Of a stretch of DNA of 64,000 nucleotides, positions 1-8,442 are shown one piece after another. A program made the position numbers and the translations under genes. A model generated the notes under the pieces. That model searched no databases, was not told where the DNA came from, and saw only the letters and a list, made by a program, of their open reading frames with translations. This stretch comes from Rufibacter glacialis (GTDB lineage Bacteria > Bacteroidota > Bacteroidia > Cytophagales > Hymenobacteraceae). Within the stretch, counting starts at the first letter, position 1; each line of letters opens with the position of its first letter. Location of the stretch: the NCBI RefSeq assembly GCF_008271745.1, contig NZ_VKKZ01000019.1:372001-436000 (forward strand). Reading direction: 5' to 3'.

Positions 1-310
1 CAGCCTCCAGCAGTTCGTCAAACACGCCCACCCCGCTGGCTTTCACCACTACATCGGCCGTGGCCGCGTCTTCCAGTACATCATACACCGCTTCCTCCGT
101 GGCGGGGTACACCACTACTTTGGCGTACTCGGGGTCTGGGATGTCGCGGTTTTCCTGGCGTTGGTAGGCATCAGGCTCATAGAAGGTGACCTGGTGGCCG
201 CGCGCGTGCAGGGCCCGCACAATGCCGCGGTAATAGGTGGCGGCCCCGTTCCAGTACGCTGAGACCAGACTAGAGCCGAAGAAGGCGATGTTGAGCTTTT
301 TATTCTGCAT
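1..310 (-). CDS. CgeB-like glycosyltransferase, N-terminal part only
   Basis: The ATG is at 310 on the minus strand and the frame stays open to the window edge, giving about 103 residues that begin MQNKKLNIAFFGSSLVSAYW. The opening strand (LNIAFFGSSL) and the segment RGIVRALHARGHQVTFYEPD match the N-terminal Rossmann half of CgeB/GT4-like glycosyltransferases and closely resemble residues 23-42 of the next gene, so the two look like paralogues. The start overlaps the stop of the 300-1439 gene by 11 bp, which implies translational coupling in one transcript. The C-terminal half and the acceptor are not visible. Family assignment is inference from the N-terminus only. Confidence 0.75.
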   Translation of the reverse strand, partial: MQNKKLNIAFFGSSLVSAYWNGAATYYRGIVRALHARGHQVTFYEPDAYQRQENRDIPDPEYAKVVVYPATEEAVYDVLEDAATADVVVKASGVGVFDELLEA

Positions 311-1439
311 ATGCGGCGGCGGATTTAGACGATGATTTGATTTTCTCAGGGGCAATGCCCAGTTCTTCGCAAATGATTTCCAGTTCATTCACGCGGTGCG
401 AGCACGAGTGCCGGCGGTTGATGGTGCGTAAGCCGTTGGCTACCATCTCTTGGGTGCGGCGCGTGTTCTGCAAGACGTTTTGCAGGTGTTTTTTCATTTC
501 CCCGCCGTTTTGGGCGACCAGGAAATCTACGCCGGGCGTGAAGAGGTTCTCAGCGTCTTCCCAGGGGGCCGTGATCAAGGGAATACCGCAGGCCAGCGCC
601 TCAAACGGCCGGATGGTAGGAATACCCGGCAACGCCTCTACGTATGGACGGCGGGGCACGTGCACCGTCACCTTGTATTTAGCGAAGACCTCCGGGGCCA
701 TGTAGTTGGGCAGCCACTCACCGTATTCAATGCCGGCCTCGGCCAGTGATTTGATGGCATGGTCTGGGTAGCGTACGCCGTAGACCTTGGCTTTCAGACC
801 CAACTCTTTCACGGGGTTCAACAGGAACTCATGCAGTTCGGCGGTGCGCTCCTCGTCGCCCCAGTTGCCAATCCAGACCAGGTCGCCTTCGGTCTCAGTT
901 TTGGTGCGCGGGAAGAACACCCGGGTATCGGCGGCTTCGTGCCAGGTCCAGGCGTTCTGGGTCCAGCCTTCTCGCAGGTATAGTTCTTTGATCACATTCC
1001 CGAAAGCCAGCACCCCGTCATAGTGGGTGAGGTCATAGGCGGCCATGCTGTCGCGCTCGGTCACGGCCCGGTGGTGGGTGTCATGGAACAAAAGGCGGTA
1101 GTTGTTTTGGCGGCGGTGCTCGCCCACCAGGCGCACCAGATCATGGTCGTTCCACTCGTGCATGAGCACTAGATCCGCGCCGGCCAAAACCTGGTCTAAA
1201 TCAAGGCTTTCAAGGTCATAGAAATTGGTTTGGAGGCCCGGGTAATACTGTTGCAGTTCGTCCAGTTTTTCCTCGCCGTACTGCGATGTGAGGTTGCTGA
1301 GGCTCCAGCCGTCTTTGGGTTCATAGACCTGCACCTCATGGCCGCGGCTTTTGAGCTCCTGCACAATGCCCCGCAGGAAGTGGGCGTTGCCGTGGTTCCA
1401 GTCAGAGAGGAGGGAGTGGTAGAATAAGACTAATTTCAT
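300..1439 (-). CDS. CgeB-like glycosyltransferase
   Basis: This 379-residue protein looks like a cytoplasmic GT-B fold glycosyltransferase of the spore-maturation CgeB type. The N-terminal half (about 1-160) contains RGIVQELKSRGHEVQVYEP and HDTHHR at 119-124. The C-terminal half (about 185-350) carries WIGNWGDEERT and the donor-binding segment RPFEALACGIPLI from 277, followed by GVDFL, as in the Glyco_trans_1_2 domain. The donor and acceptor are not known. No signal peptide or membrane segment is seen. It is separated from the upstream GT4 gene by a 341-bp gap full of palindromes but overlaps the downstream paralogue by 11 bp. Start: ATG at 1439 directly before a conserved first beta strand (KLVLFYHS). 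Confidence 0.85.
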   Translation of the reverse strand: MKLVLFYHSLLSDWNHGNAHFLRGIVQELKSRGHEVQVYEPKDGWSLSNLTSQYGEEKLDELQQYYPGLQTNFYDLESLDLDQVLAGADLVLMHEWNDHDLVRLVGEHRRQNNYRLLFHDTHHRAVTERDSMAAYDLTHYDGVLAFGNVIKELYLREGWTQNAWTWHEAADTRVFFPRTKTETEGDLVWIGNWGDEERTAELHEFLLNPVKELGLKAKVYGVRYPDHAIKSLAEAGIEYGEWLPNYMAPEVFAKYKVTVHVPRRPYVEALPGIPTIRPFEALACGIPLITAPWEDAENLFTPGVDFLVAQNGGEMKKHLQNVLQNTRRTQEMVANGLRTINRRHSCSHRVNELEIICEELGIAPEKIKSSSKSAAAYAE

Positions 1440-1780
1440 AGGTATGTGGGTTGGAGGCGGGTAACTACGTTAGAGACCAGCCTTTTTAGTTTTTCATTGT
1501 TCTCTGTTTCTCTGGTTCAAGTTTTCAACTTGGACCTACAATGGGGGCAGTTTGTAACTGCCGTAAGGGTGTAAGCCTCAAACAACATTGGTTGATATTC
1601 CCCCTTTGAAGGGGGCGCAGGGGGATGTTTACACAAGTTGAGTCACGCATTGCTAAATTCTATTTGTTCATCTAGAATAGTCTCCGCGGATGTAAACACC
1701 CCTCTTTATGAACTCCGCTCGCTGCCTCAAACTCTCGTTTGGGCAATCCTCAAGGGGAGAATCTACTTGTTCAAATACTT
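1440..1780. repeat. Intergenic gap filled with palindromic repeats
   Basis: No gene is seen in these 341 bp. Two recognisable modules occur: an alpha module at 1513-1562 (CAAGTTTTCAACTTGG next to GGCAGTTTGTAACTGCC), which recurs inverted at 9693-9743 and in diverged form at 32165-32215, and a G/C palindrome CCCCCTTTGAAGGGGG at 1600-1615, which recurs at 39.74 and 39.99 kb. The gap interrupts an otherwise tightly packed gene series, so it may attenuate or process the transcript; that is inference. Confidence 0.7.
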
Positions 1781-2905
1781 TCACAAAACCTCCACCGGGC
1801 CAGACGCTATGGCCTTCTCGCTTTTTGGCAAGGCCGCGTAGGCTTGCAGGTATTCCTGGGCCATGAGTTGGGAGGTATAGTCATGGGCTTTTTTCACCGC
1901 CCGACAGGCCATGATGTTGCGAAGGAACTCATCATGTACCAGCTTCTGGAGGGTGGTGGCCAAAGCCTCCGCGTCATCCGTACCCACAAACTCAGCTGAC
2001 CGGTCCCAGACTTCTTGGAGGCTGTTGATTTTGCCCAGCACCAGGGCGCAGCCCGAAAAAGCGGCTTCCAGCACCGATAACCCGAAGGGCTCGTACTTGG
2101 CGGGCAATACGTACACCGAAGCCCGGGAAAGCCAATCAGCGATCTCACGCGGCGACAGCTTGCCCAGGAAATGCACGTTCTTGAAAAGCTTGTTCTGGCC
2201 CGTGGCCGGATGGGTGCTATCGCCGGCAATGTAGATGGGCCAGGAAACCTGGTCGGCCACCTGGGTGAGCAGGGCAATGTTCTTGGCCTCGTCCCATACG
2301 CGGCCCATGCTGAAGATGAAGGGCTCTTTTCTCCCGAAGTGGAAGTGGTGCGGATCGCGGCCGTTGTTAATGACCTTCTTTTCCGAAAAGGTACCGTAAA
2401 CGGCCTCGGCCTCCTGCAGCATGGCTTGCGTGGGCGCCACTACCAGGTCTGCGGCGCGCAGGCCTTCGCGTACGCGCGACAGGTAATAATCCCTACCGGT
2501 AGGGGCGGGTTCGCCTTTCACGGCGCGCCACCAGGTCTGCACGCACGAATGGATGACCATGAGCACGGGCTTGTTCCAGGGCAATTGGCCGTGGCAGAAG
2601 TTGTTGAGGTGGATGAGGTCGGGGTCTAGCTGCTCGTTCAGTTCCAGAAGCCACTCGCCGGCCTTGTCCACCTCGGCCCAGGGGTAATCCATCCACTCCA
2701 GCTGGTAGGTGCTCTCATAGACTGTGACATTGGTGAGGGCCACCAGTTCCTGCCGTTGCCGCAGAGTAATGGCCGCGCCCATGGTGGCCAGGTAAAAGTG
2801 CACGTTGTGCGGCGCCATGGCCCGGATGAGCTCTAGGCTGTAAGTCCAGACGCCGCCCACGGTATCCGTGGTCATGAGCACGCGCCGGTGCGGTTTATCT
2901 GCCAT
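1781..2905 (-). CDS. Glycosyltransferase family 4 (GT4)
   Basis: The 374-residue protein has GT-B/GT4 architecture. The N-terminal domain starts with a strand and a glycine turn (VLMTTDTVGGVWTY, residues 9-22). The C-terminal domain contains INNGRDPHHF near 179-188, SMGRVWDEAKN around 199-209, and the retaining-GT signature KYEPFGLSVLEAA at 270-282, whose two glutamates correspond to the E-x7-E motif. It should transfer a hexose from an NDP-sugar to a glycan or lipid acceptor in the cytoplasm; the specificity cannot be read. Its start overlaps the end of the Gfo/Idh/MocA gene by 11 bp, so the two are translationally coupled. Confidence 0.92.
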   Translation of the reverse strand: MADKPHRRVLMTTDTVGGVWTYSLELIRAMAPHNVHFYLATMGAAITLRQRQELVALTNVTVYESTYQLEWMDYPWAEVDKAGEWLLELNEQLDPDLIHLNNFCHGQLPWNKPVLMVIHSCVQTWWRAVKGEPAPTGRDYYLSRVREGLRAADLVVAPTQAMLQEAEAVYGTFSEKKVINNGRDPHHFHFGRKEPFIFSMGRVWDEAKNIALLTQVADQVSWPIYIAGDSTHPATGQNKLFKNVHFLGKLSPREIADWLSRASVYVLPAKYEPFGLSVLEAAFSGCALVLGKINSLQEVWDRSAEFVGTDDAEALATTLQKLVHDEFLRNIMACRAVKKAHDYTSQLMAQEYLQAYAALPKSEKAIASGPVEVL

Positions 2906-3932
2906 AGATACGGTCTAACACTTCTGCTACTTTCACAAACTGCTCAGCCTCTTCATTGAATTTCTCGCCTTTGGCGACGCGCTGCGCCCATTCCACGCCG
3001 GCCCGTCCGCCCCATTCATCTGGGGGGGTAACCAGGGTTTCGGTTTTGGTGCCCCAGAACCGCTCGGCCACGAAGTCATAGAAAGAGCCGTTCACGTTCT
3101 TGAACGCCGCGCCGCCGTTGGTGCCGTAGAACGTAGCGCTGATGATGGCTTCCTGCCCGGCGGGCAAATTCCAGGAGCAGCTTAATTGCACGTGCGGACC
3201 GGTGGCCAATTGAATGCTGGCGGTGGCATAATCTTCCACGGTATCTGCCGCAGAAGCCAGGCGCTTGCCTTTGGAGAAGAGGCTGCTGGTCACGGTTTCC
3301 ACCTCCGGGAAATCCAGGGTCCAGAGGGCCAGGTCCACCAGGTGTACGCCCAGGTCAATCACGCAGCCCCCTCCTGACAATTTAGGGTCATAGAACCAGG
3401 CTTTGTCGGGGCCATAGGCGTTGTGGAAGACCAGCTCCACGCCATAGATCTCACCCAGTTCACCGGATTTCACCAGGTCATACACCTTGCGCATGGCTAC
3501 GGTGCTGCGGTAAGAGAGGTCCACGCCCAACAAGGTATCCGCTTTACGGGCGGCTGCTACCACGCGTCTGGTTTCCTCGGCAAACCGGCCCAGGGGCTTC
3601 TGGCAGAAAACGGCTTTGCCTCGCTCTAAAGCCTTGATGGATTGCTCGGCATGGAATGCGCTGGGGGTGGCAATGACCACGCCGTCTATATCCTCAGCTA
3701 CTAACTCTTCCAGGGATTGATTCACGCGAGCGTCAGGGGCAGTTCTGAGGACTTCCTCCACATTCTGCGGCACAGGGTCCACCACAGCGGTTACTTCGGC
3801 CGCGCCGGCTTTGGCAATGGCTTCCATGCGGTTGCGGCCAATCCAGCCAATGCCGAGAAAGCCGAGTTTCAGCGTATCGGTAGGGGCCTCTATTTGGGTG
3901 GTGCTTGGTTCTAGTAAAGTATCTTCAGACAT
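2895..3932 (-). CDS. Gfo/Idh/MocA family NAD(P)-dependent oxidoreductase
   Basis: A 345-residue two-domain sugar dehydrogenase. A Rossmann fold opens at residue 22 (LKLGFLGIGWIG, GxGxxG at 27-32) after a 20-residue N-terminal extension. The family's EKP motif appears as QKPLG at 111-115, with the lysine and proline kept. The substrate-side segment GGGCVIDLGVHLVDLALW at about 187-204 carries the expected catalytic histidine (H197). Such enzymes oxidise or reduce a ring carbon of a sugar, sugar acid or inositol. With its neighbours it probably makes or modifies the sugar used by the glycosyltransferases. Operon: 242 bp after the dehydrogenase gene, overlapping the GT4 gene. Confidence 0.93.
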   Translation of the reverse strand: MSEDTLLEPSTTQIEAPTDTLKLGFLGIGWIGRNRMEAIAKAGAAEVTAVVDPVPQNVEEVLRTAPDARVNQSLEELVAEDIDGVVIATPSAFHAEQSIKALERGKAVFCQKPLGRFAEETRRVVAAARKADTLLGVDLSYRSTVAMRKVYDLVKSGELGEIYGVELVFHNAYGPDKAWFYDPKLSGGGCVIDLGVHLVDLALWTLDFPEVETVTSSLFSKGKRLASAADTVEDYATASIQLATGPHVQLSCSWNLPAGQEAIISATFYGTNGGAAFKNVNGSFYDFVAERFWGTKTETLVTPPDEWGGRAGVEWAQRVAKGEKFNEEAEQFVKVAEVLDRIYGR

Positions 3933-3977
3933 AAGGTTATCTGTTTTAGGGTCAGTGGTAGGGTTGGTAAAAGCAAA

Positions 3978-4015
3978 AGTTTTCCGCCTGTTTTATGAAA
4001 AGCAGGCGGAAAACG
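3978..4015. repeat. Dispersed intergenic palindrome (TTTTC/GAAAA family), near-perfect copy
   Basis: Arms GTTTTCCGCCTGTTTT and AAAAGCAGGCGGAAAAC are separated by a short ATG loop. It lies just 5' of the Gfo/Idh/MocA gene. Best-paired member of the family set out in the findings. Confidence 0.8.
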
Positions 4016-4034
4016 GATTTGGATTGCTGTTGTT

Positions 4035-4152
4035 GTACGGACAGGTCGCGACCTGTCCTTGCGGTAGTTCAAAGCAATACAGGTTGCTTATTGCCAAGAT
4101 TGTTGGGCTGTGGCGTGGGGAACGTTTAGGACAGGTCGCGACCTGTCCGTAC
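4035..4152. repeat. Two copies of a perfect 20-bp palindrome in inverted setting
   Basis: GGACAGGTCGCGACCTGTCC occurs at 4039-4058 and 4129-4148. The outer flanks pair as well (TGTAC before the first copy, GTACT after the second), so the whole block can fold as one large inverted repeat. The same 20-mer is found again at 63046-63065. It lies between two minus-strand genes of the glycan locus. Confidence 0.85.
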
Positions 4153-4174
4153 TACCATCGCATCGCATTTGTGA

Positions 4175-5179
4175 TTACATGGTCACAATGGCCTTCATGA
4201 AGCCGTCTGGTCTTTCCACCAAGGCGGCGAAGGCCTCGTCCATTTTCTCCAGCGGGAAGGTGTGGGTGTAGAGCAGGTCTGGGTTCAGGCGGCCGCTTTC
4301 TACGGCTTCCACGGCTTCCTTCATGCCTTCCAGGTACATCTGCGGGTCGCGTTCGTGGGCGTTGATCACGTCCAGGCCGCGCCAGTTCCAGAGCTGGATG
4401 TTCACCTGGCGCATACCGTCCTGGTGGAAACCGGCAATGATAAGGCGGCCGCGTTCTTTGGTCAGCTCTCCCGCCAGGTTCAGGGGCCATTCTTTGCCGG
4501 TGCACTCAATCACGCGGTCGCAGAAAACACCACCAGTGAGTTCTTTCACCTGCTCAATGATCTTGTAGTGGTCATCCATGGTTATGGTTTCATGGGCGCC
4601 GCACTGTTGGGCAATGTCCAAAGAGAACGGGCGCTGGGAGATGGCAATAACCCTGGCTCCCGCCTCTTTGGCCAATTGAACCAACAAAGCCCCTAAAAAC
4701 CCGATGCCCAGAATGGCCACGGTCTGTCCGGCTTTGATGTCTGATCGTTTGAAGATGTTCAGGGCGCAGCCCAGGGGCTCGCCGGGGAACGGTTTGCCGG
4801 CCAGGGCCGCTGGCAGTTTCACCACGGCGGTGGCCTCTGCCAGGTCATAGGCGGCGTAAGAATTGTAGGAGAGCGCGGCCACGCGGTCGCCTTCCTGAAA
4901 GTCTTTCACCTCGGCGCCTACGGCGTCAATAACTCCCCAGCCTTCATGGCCGGGATTGCCCGCGGCCACCGGGTAGGTAAACCACTCGCGGCCTTCCCAC
5001 ACGGGAATGTTGGAGGCGCACAGGCCGCAGCCTTCCAGTTTGATGCGTACCTGGGTGGCAGATGGTTCTGGCAGCGCCACCTCCTGGATTTCTACTTGCT
5101 GGGGTGCCGTCAGTACCGCGGCGGGCATGGTGGTGGCCACCGCGGTGTCTGGGGTGTCTTGGAAAAGAGAAGTTTGCAT
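4175..5179 (-). CDS. Zinc-type medium-chain alcohol/sugar dehydrogenase
   Basis: A 334-residue member of the MDR superfamily. The GroES-like domain holds the catalytic-zinc ligands C51 (GCGLCASN) and the GHEGWG motif at 77-82. The nucleotide-binding fold has GIGFLGALLVQLAKEAGA from 158. The four-cysteine structural-zinc lobe that normally follows GHE is absent, as in some bacterial sugar and threonine dehydrogenase-like subfamilies. It probably oxidises an alcohol of a sugar or polyol with NAD(P). The start lies 2 nt beyond the stop of the fusion gene, so the pair is tightly coupled. Confidence 0.9.
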   Translation of the reverse strand: MQTSLFQDTPDTAVATTMPAAVLTAPQQVEIQEVALPEPSATQVRIKLEGCGLCASNIPVWEGREWFTYPVAAGNPGHEGWGVIDAVGAEVKDFQEGDRVAALSYNSYAAYDLAEATAVVKLPAALAGKPFPGEPLGCALNIFKRSDIKAGQTVAILGIGFLGALLVQLAKEAGARVIAISQRPFSLDIAQQCGAHETITMDDHYKIIEQVKELTGGVFCDRVIECTGKEWPLNLAGELTKERGRLIIAGFHQDGMRQVNIQLWNWRGLDVINAHERDPQMYLEGMKEAVEAVESGRLNPDLLYTHTFPLEKMDEAFAALVERPDGFMKAIVTM

Positions 5180-5181
5180 GG

Positions 5182-7251
5182 TTAAGCTACAGCTACGTTA
5201 TCGGTTTCTTGCTCCACGGCAGAGGAGGAAGGTACTTCCAGGGAGACCTCCAGGCCTCTGGTCTCGCAGAGCCATTGGTACAGTTTGGCCACGCCTTCGG
5301 GCACGTTGTTCTTAGGGTACCAGCCGGTGGCCTCATGGAACTTCTGAATGTCAGAGACATAGTAATGCTGGTCACCGGGCCGCCAGTCACCAAAGCTCAA
5401 GTTTACTTTTTTACCGCGGTAAGTGCCAATCAGGTCCAGTAATTCCAGCAGGCTGGTGGTGTTTTTCACGCCGCCGCCAATGTTGAAGGCCTGGCCAGAC
5501 AGCTCCTGGATGTTCTCCTGGGCCAGCAGGAAGGCATCCACTAAGTCCTCCACAAAGAGGATGTCGCGCACCTGCTTGCCGTCGCCGTAAATACTGATGG
5601 CTTTGTTCTCAATGGCCCTGATGGCGAAGTGCGCCACCCAGCCCTGGTCTTCGTTGCCGTACTGGTGTGGACCGTAGATGCAGCTCATCCTGAACACCAC
5701 CGCCGGAAGGCCGTAGGTCCGGGCGTAGTCGATCACGTACTGGTCGGCGGCGCCTTTAGAGCAGCCGTACGGGCTATGAAAGTCCAACGGACGGGTCTCA
5801 GAGATGCCTCTGGCCAGAATGTTCTTATCTGAGGGGTTGTAGCGGGTTTTGTCTGGCAGGAACTGGAGGTCTTCCAGGCCGCCGTACACTTTGTTGGTGG
5901 AGGTGAAGACCAGCGGGGGCGGCGTTTTCTGCGCCCTGATGGCTTCCAGCACGTTCACCACGCCGCGCGCGTTGATCTCAAAGTCCTGGATAGGGCCGGT
6001 CAACGAGGTGGTCACGGCTACCTGCGCCGCGAAATGGTACACTTCATCGGCGTACTTCATCACCCGCTTCACCGATTGCAGGTCCCGGATGTCACCCACG
6101 TAGACCTCCAGCTTGTCGCCGTAGGTTTCATGGAGCCACTGCAGGTTGCGTTCCACGCCGGTGCGGGAGAGGTTGTCAAAGATCAGGACGCGCTTGCCCT
6201 GGTCCAGAAGACGCTTGGCCAGGTTGGTGCCCACAAATCCGGCCCCGCCGGTGACAATGGAATAACGCTCCTCTTCTGAGAAGTCCGTCTTGCGGCGGAT
6301 GAAGGAGAACTTGTGCAGGTTTTCCAGGCCGTTTTCGGCCCAGAGGCGGTAAAGCAGCTTGGGAGTGCCGTCGGTGTGTTTCAGACCGAAGAAATATTCG
6401 CGGTCATCCACGTGAAACCCGCCCACGGTGGAGCGGTCCAGGTCCAGGTCATGCAGGCTGTACCAGTAGACTTTGTCTACGGGCGTCTGGCATACGTTGC
6501 GGAACTCCTGGAGCTGCTTGAACTCATCATGCTGCCAGGTGGAGAAGCCGGCCTCGGTGATCCAGAGCTGGGCGGTGGATCCATGACGGTCCAGCACCTC
6601 GCGCACGCGGGCGATGTTGGTTTCCCAGCCTTCCCACATCTGGTCAAAGACATCGGGGAACCCGTGAATGCCCACGGCGTCAATGTACTGCATCACGCCG
6701 CGTTCAAACATGACCTGGAGCCAGTTGGGGTCAATGGGGCTCATGCCCCCCAGCACGGTTTTTTTGCCGCGATGCTGGGCCCAGTGGGCGGCATTGCCGA
6801 TCATCTCCGCGAACTTGTGCCAGCTGTGGTCCAGGGTGTAGTCGTATTCAACTTTGTTGTTGGGCTCGTTCCAGAGTTCCACCCACTCAAAATGCGCGCC
6901 CAGGTCCGTGATGATCACGTCCAGGAAATCGGCGTACGCCTTGAGGTCACGGGGGGGAGAGGAGGTTTTGGCCACTTCGCCCAAGGAGGGAGGCGTGTAC
7001 AGGAAGCAGGGCAGGATCTTTACCTGCTGGGCCAGCGTGGGGATCAACCAGTCATACCAGGCTTTGCCGGTAGGCGTGTAGTAGTCGGCCCAGGAGATGC
7101 CGGTGCGCAGTTCAGTCACACCCAATTCCTTGAGTTCTGAGAGTACTTGCTCCACGCGGGCATGTTCGCCCACCTGGAACCATTCTACCACCCCAATGGT
7201 AGGGGCGGCGAGGGGAGTATGGATAGGTTGTGAATTTGCGGTTTGGTTCAT
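5182..7251 (-). CDS. Fusion: glycoside hydrolase-like TIM barrel + CDP-paratose 2-epimerase-like SDR
   Basis: A 689-residue two-domain protein. Residues about 15-315 look like a clan GH-A (GH5/GH39-like) barrel: VELWNEPNN places a candidate acid/base Glu at 129, and LWITEAGF a candidate nucleophile Glu at 233. Residues about 330-665 are an extended SDR with GGAGFVG at 335-341, STNKVYG at 451-457 and SPYGCSKGAADQY with Tyr495/Lys499. This part resembles RfbE/Tyv, the CDP-paratose 2-epimerase, including DNLSRTGVERNLQWL and GDGKQVRDIL. Both halves keep their catalytic residues. No signal peptide is seen, so the hydrolase-like domain would be cytoplasmic, which is unusual. It is coupled to the dehydrogenase gene 2 nt downstream. 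Joint function is unknown. Confidence 0.85.
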   Translation of the reverse strand: MNQTANSQPIHTPLAAPTIGVVEWFQVGEHARVEQVLSELKELGVTELRTGISWADYYTPTGKAWYDWLIPTLAQQVKILPCFLYTPPSLGEVAKTSSPPRDLKAYADFLDVIITDLGAHFEWVELWNEPNNKVEYDYTLDHSWHKFAEMIGNAAHWAQHRGKKTVLGGMSPIDPNWLQVMFERGVMQYIDAVGIHGFPDVFDQMWEGWETNIARVREVLDRHGSTAQLWITEAGFSTWQHDEFKQLQEFRNVCQTPVDKVYWYSLHDLDLDRSTVGGFHVDDREYFFGLKHTDGTPKLLYRLWAENGLENLHKFSFIRRKTDFSEEERYSIVTGGAGFVGTNLAKRLLDQGKRVLIFDNLSRTGVERNLQWLHETYGDKLEVYVGDIRDLQSVKRVMKYADEVYHFAAQVAVTTSLTGPIQDFEINARGVVNVLEAIRAQKTPPPLVFTSTNKVYGGLEDLQFLPDKTRYNPSDKNILARGISETRPLDFHSPYGCSKGAADQYVIDYARTYGLPAVVFRMSCIYGPHQYGNEDQGWVAHFAIRAIENKAISIYGDGKQVRDILFVEDLVDAFLLAQENIQELSGQAFNIGGGVKNTTSLLELLDLIGTYRGKKVNLSFGDWRPGDQHYYVSDIQKFHEATGWYPKNNVPEGVAKLYQWLCETRGLEVSLEVPSSSAVEQETDNVAVA

Positions 7252-7296
7252 AGCGTTTTTAAGCTTCTTTGGGGAAAACAGGTTACAAACGCGGCT

Positions 7297-8415
7297 TTAT
7301 ACCGTCAAGCCCCGGGAGGCTAACTCAGCGCTTGCTTCGCTCACGCGGTCATAGGCAATCTGTCCCTCCAGCCAGTCGGCCAGTTCTGTTAAACCGCTGT
7401 TGAACTCTACCTGCGGATAGAAGCCCAGTACTTCTTGGGCCAGGCTGATGTCAGCGTAGCAATGCCGGATGTCGCCTACGCGGTATTTGCCGGTGATCTC
7501 TGGCATTAAATCGCTCTTGCCCATGACCTCGGCCAGGCGCTCGCCTATTTCCCTGATGGTGTAGTTGTTGCCGCTGCCCACGTTGAAGACCTGCCCGTTG
7601 GCTTCTTCTTTCTCCATGGCCAGGCGGCAGGCCAGGGCCACGTCACGGACGTGCACGAAATCACGCTGCTGGTTACCGTCTTCAAAAATCATGGGCGCGT
7701 TGTTGTTCAGGAAGCGCGAGGCGAAGATAGCCAGCACACCGGTATAGGGGTTAGAAAGCGCCTGCCGCGTGCCGTACACGTTAAAGAAACGCATGGCCAC
7801 CGTAGGAATGTTGTAGGCGCGGCCCACCATGAGGCAAAGGCGCTCCTGGTCATACTTAGACAGCGCGTAAACGGAGGAAAGGCACGGAATCTTGGACTCT
7901 GGCGTGGCCACGGGGGTTAAGGTTCCGCCTTTGGCGTCGCTCAGTTCCCAGTTGCCGGCTTTGAGCTGCTCCAGGCCCCGCTCGGCGGCCATCACCATCT
8001 CACCGGAAGTGGATTGGTACAAGCCTTCGCCGTAAATGCTCATGCTGGAGGCCACCACCAGTTTACTCACTGGTTTCTCAATAAGGCACTCTAACAGCAC
8101 GGCCGTGCCGATGTTGTTCACATCTGTATATTCCTTGATCTCATACATGCTCTGGCCCACGCCCACCATGGCGGCAAAGTGGAACACGGCGTCTACGCCT
8201 TCCAGGGCTTTGAGTACGGCGGCTTTGTCGCGCACGTCGCCTACCTGCAGCTCTACCGCCGGGTTCAGGTATTCTGGGCGCTCGCAGTTCTTGCCGTGCA
8301 CCTGCTCAGAAAGATTATCCAGGGCGCGTACCTCGTACCCAAATTGCAGTAGCTCATCTGCCAGGTGCGATCCAATAAAGCCAGCACCGCCGGTAATCAA
8401 GACTTTCTTTTTCAT
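7297..8415 (-). CDS. NAD-dependent NDP-sugar epimerase/dehydratase
   Basis: A 372-residue extended SDR. GGAGFIGSHLADELL (9-23) binds NAD; the catalytic pair is Tyr183/Lys187 in SVYALSKYDQE; RDFVHVRDVA at 251-260 is the usual sugar-nucleotide segment. The insertion between about 130 and 175 and the overall layout resemble dTDP-L-rhamnose 4-epimerase or UDP-glucose 4-epimerase relatives, but the substrate cannot be fixed by reading. It sits 45 bp before the fusion gene and 27 bp after the small SDR gene, in the same transcript direction, and is likely a precursor-making enzyme for the glycosyltransferases downstream. Confidence 0.92.
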   Translation of the reverse strand: MKKKVLITGGAGFIGSHLADELLQFGYEVRALDNLSEQVHGKNCERPEYLNPAVELQVGDVRDKAAVLKALEGVDAVFHFAAMVGVGQSMYEIKEYTDVNNIGTAVLLECLIEKPVSKLVVASSMSIYGEGLYQSTSGEMVMAAERGLEQLKAGNWELSDAKGGTLTPVATPESKIPCLSSVYALSKYDQERLCLMVGRAYNIPTVAMRFFNVYGTRQALSNPYTGVLAIFASRFLNNNAPMIFEDGNQQRDFVHVRDVALACRLAMEKEEANGQVFNVGSGNNYTIREIGERLAEVMGKSDLMPEITGKYRVGDIRHCYADISLAQEVLGFYPQVEFNSGLTELADWLEGQIAYDRVSEASAELASRGLTV

Positions 8416-8442
8416 AATGGTAAAGGGGAAATGAAAGGGGAA

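Noticed and set aside
6313-7140. 275-residue plus-strand frame opposite the fusion gene
   Set aside because: Shadow of the minus-strand gene; hydrophobic/His-rich composition typical of antisense frames in GC-rich DNA. The same applies to long frames opposite dnaE, PBP1A and the isoaspartyl peptidase.
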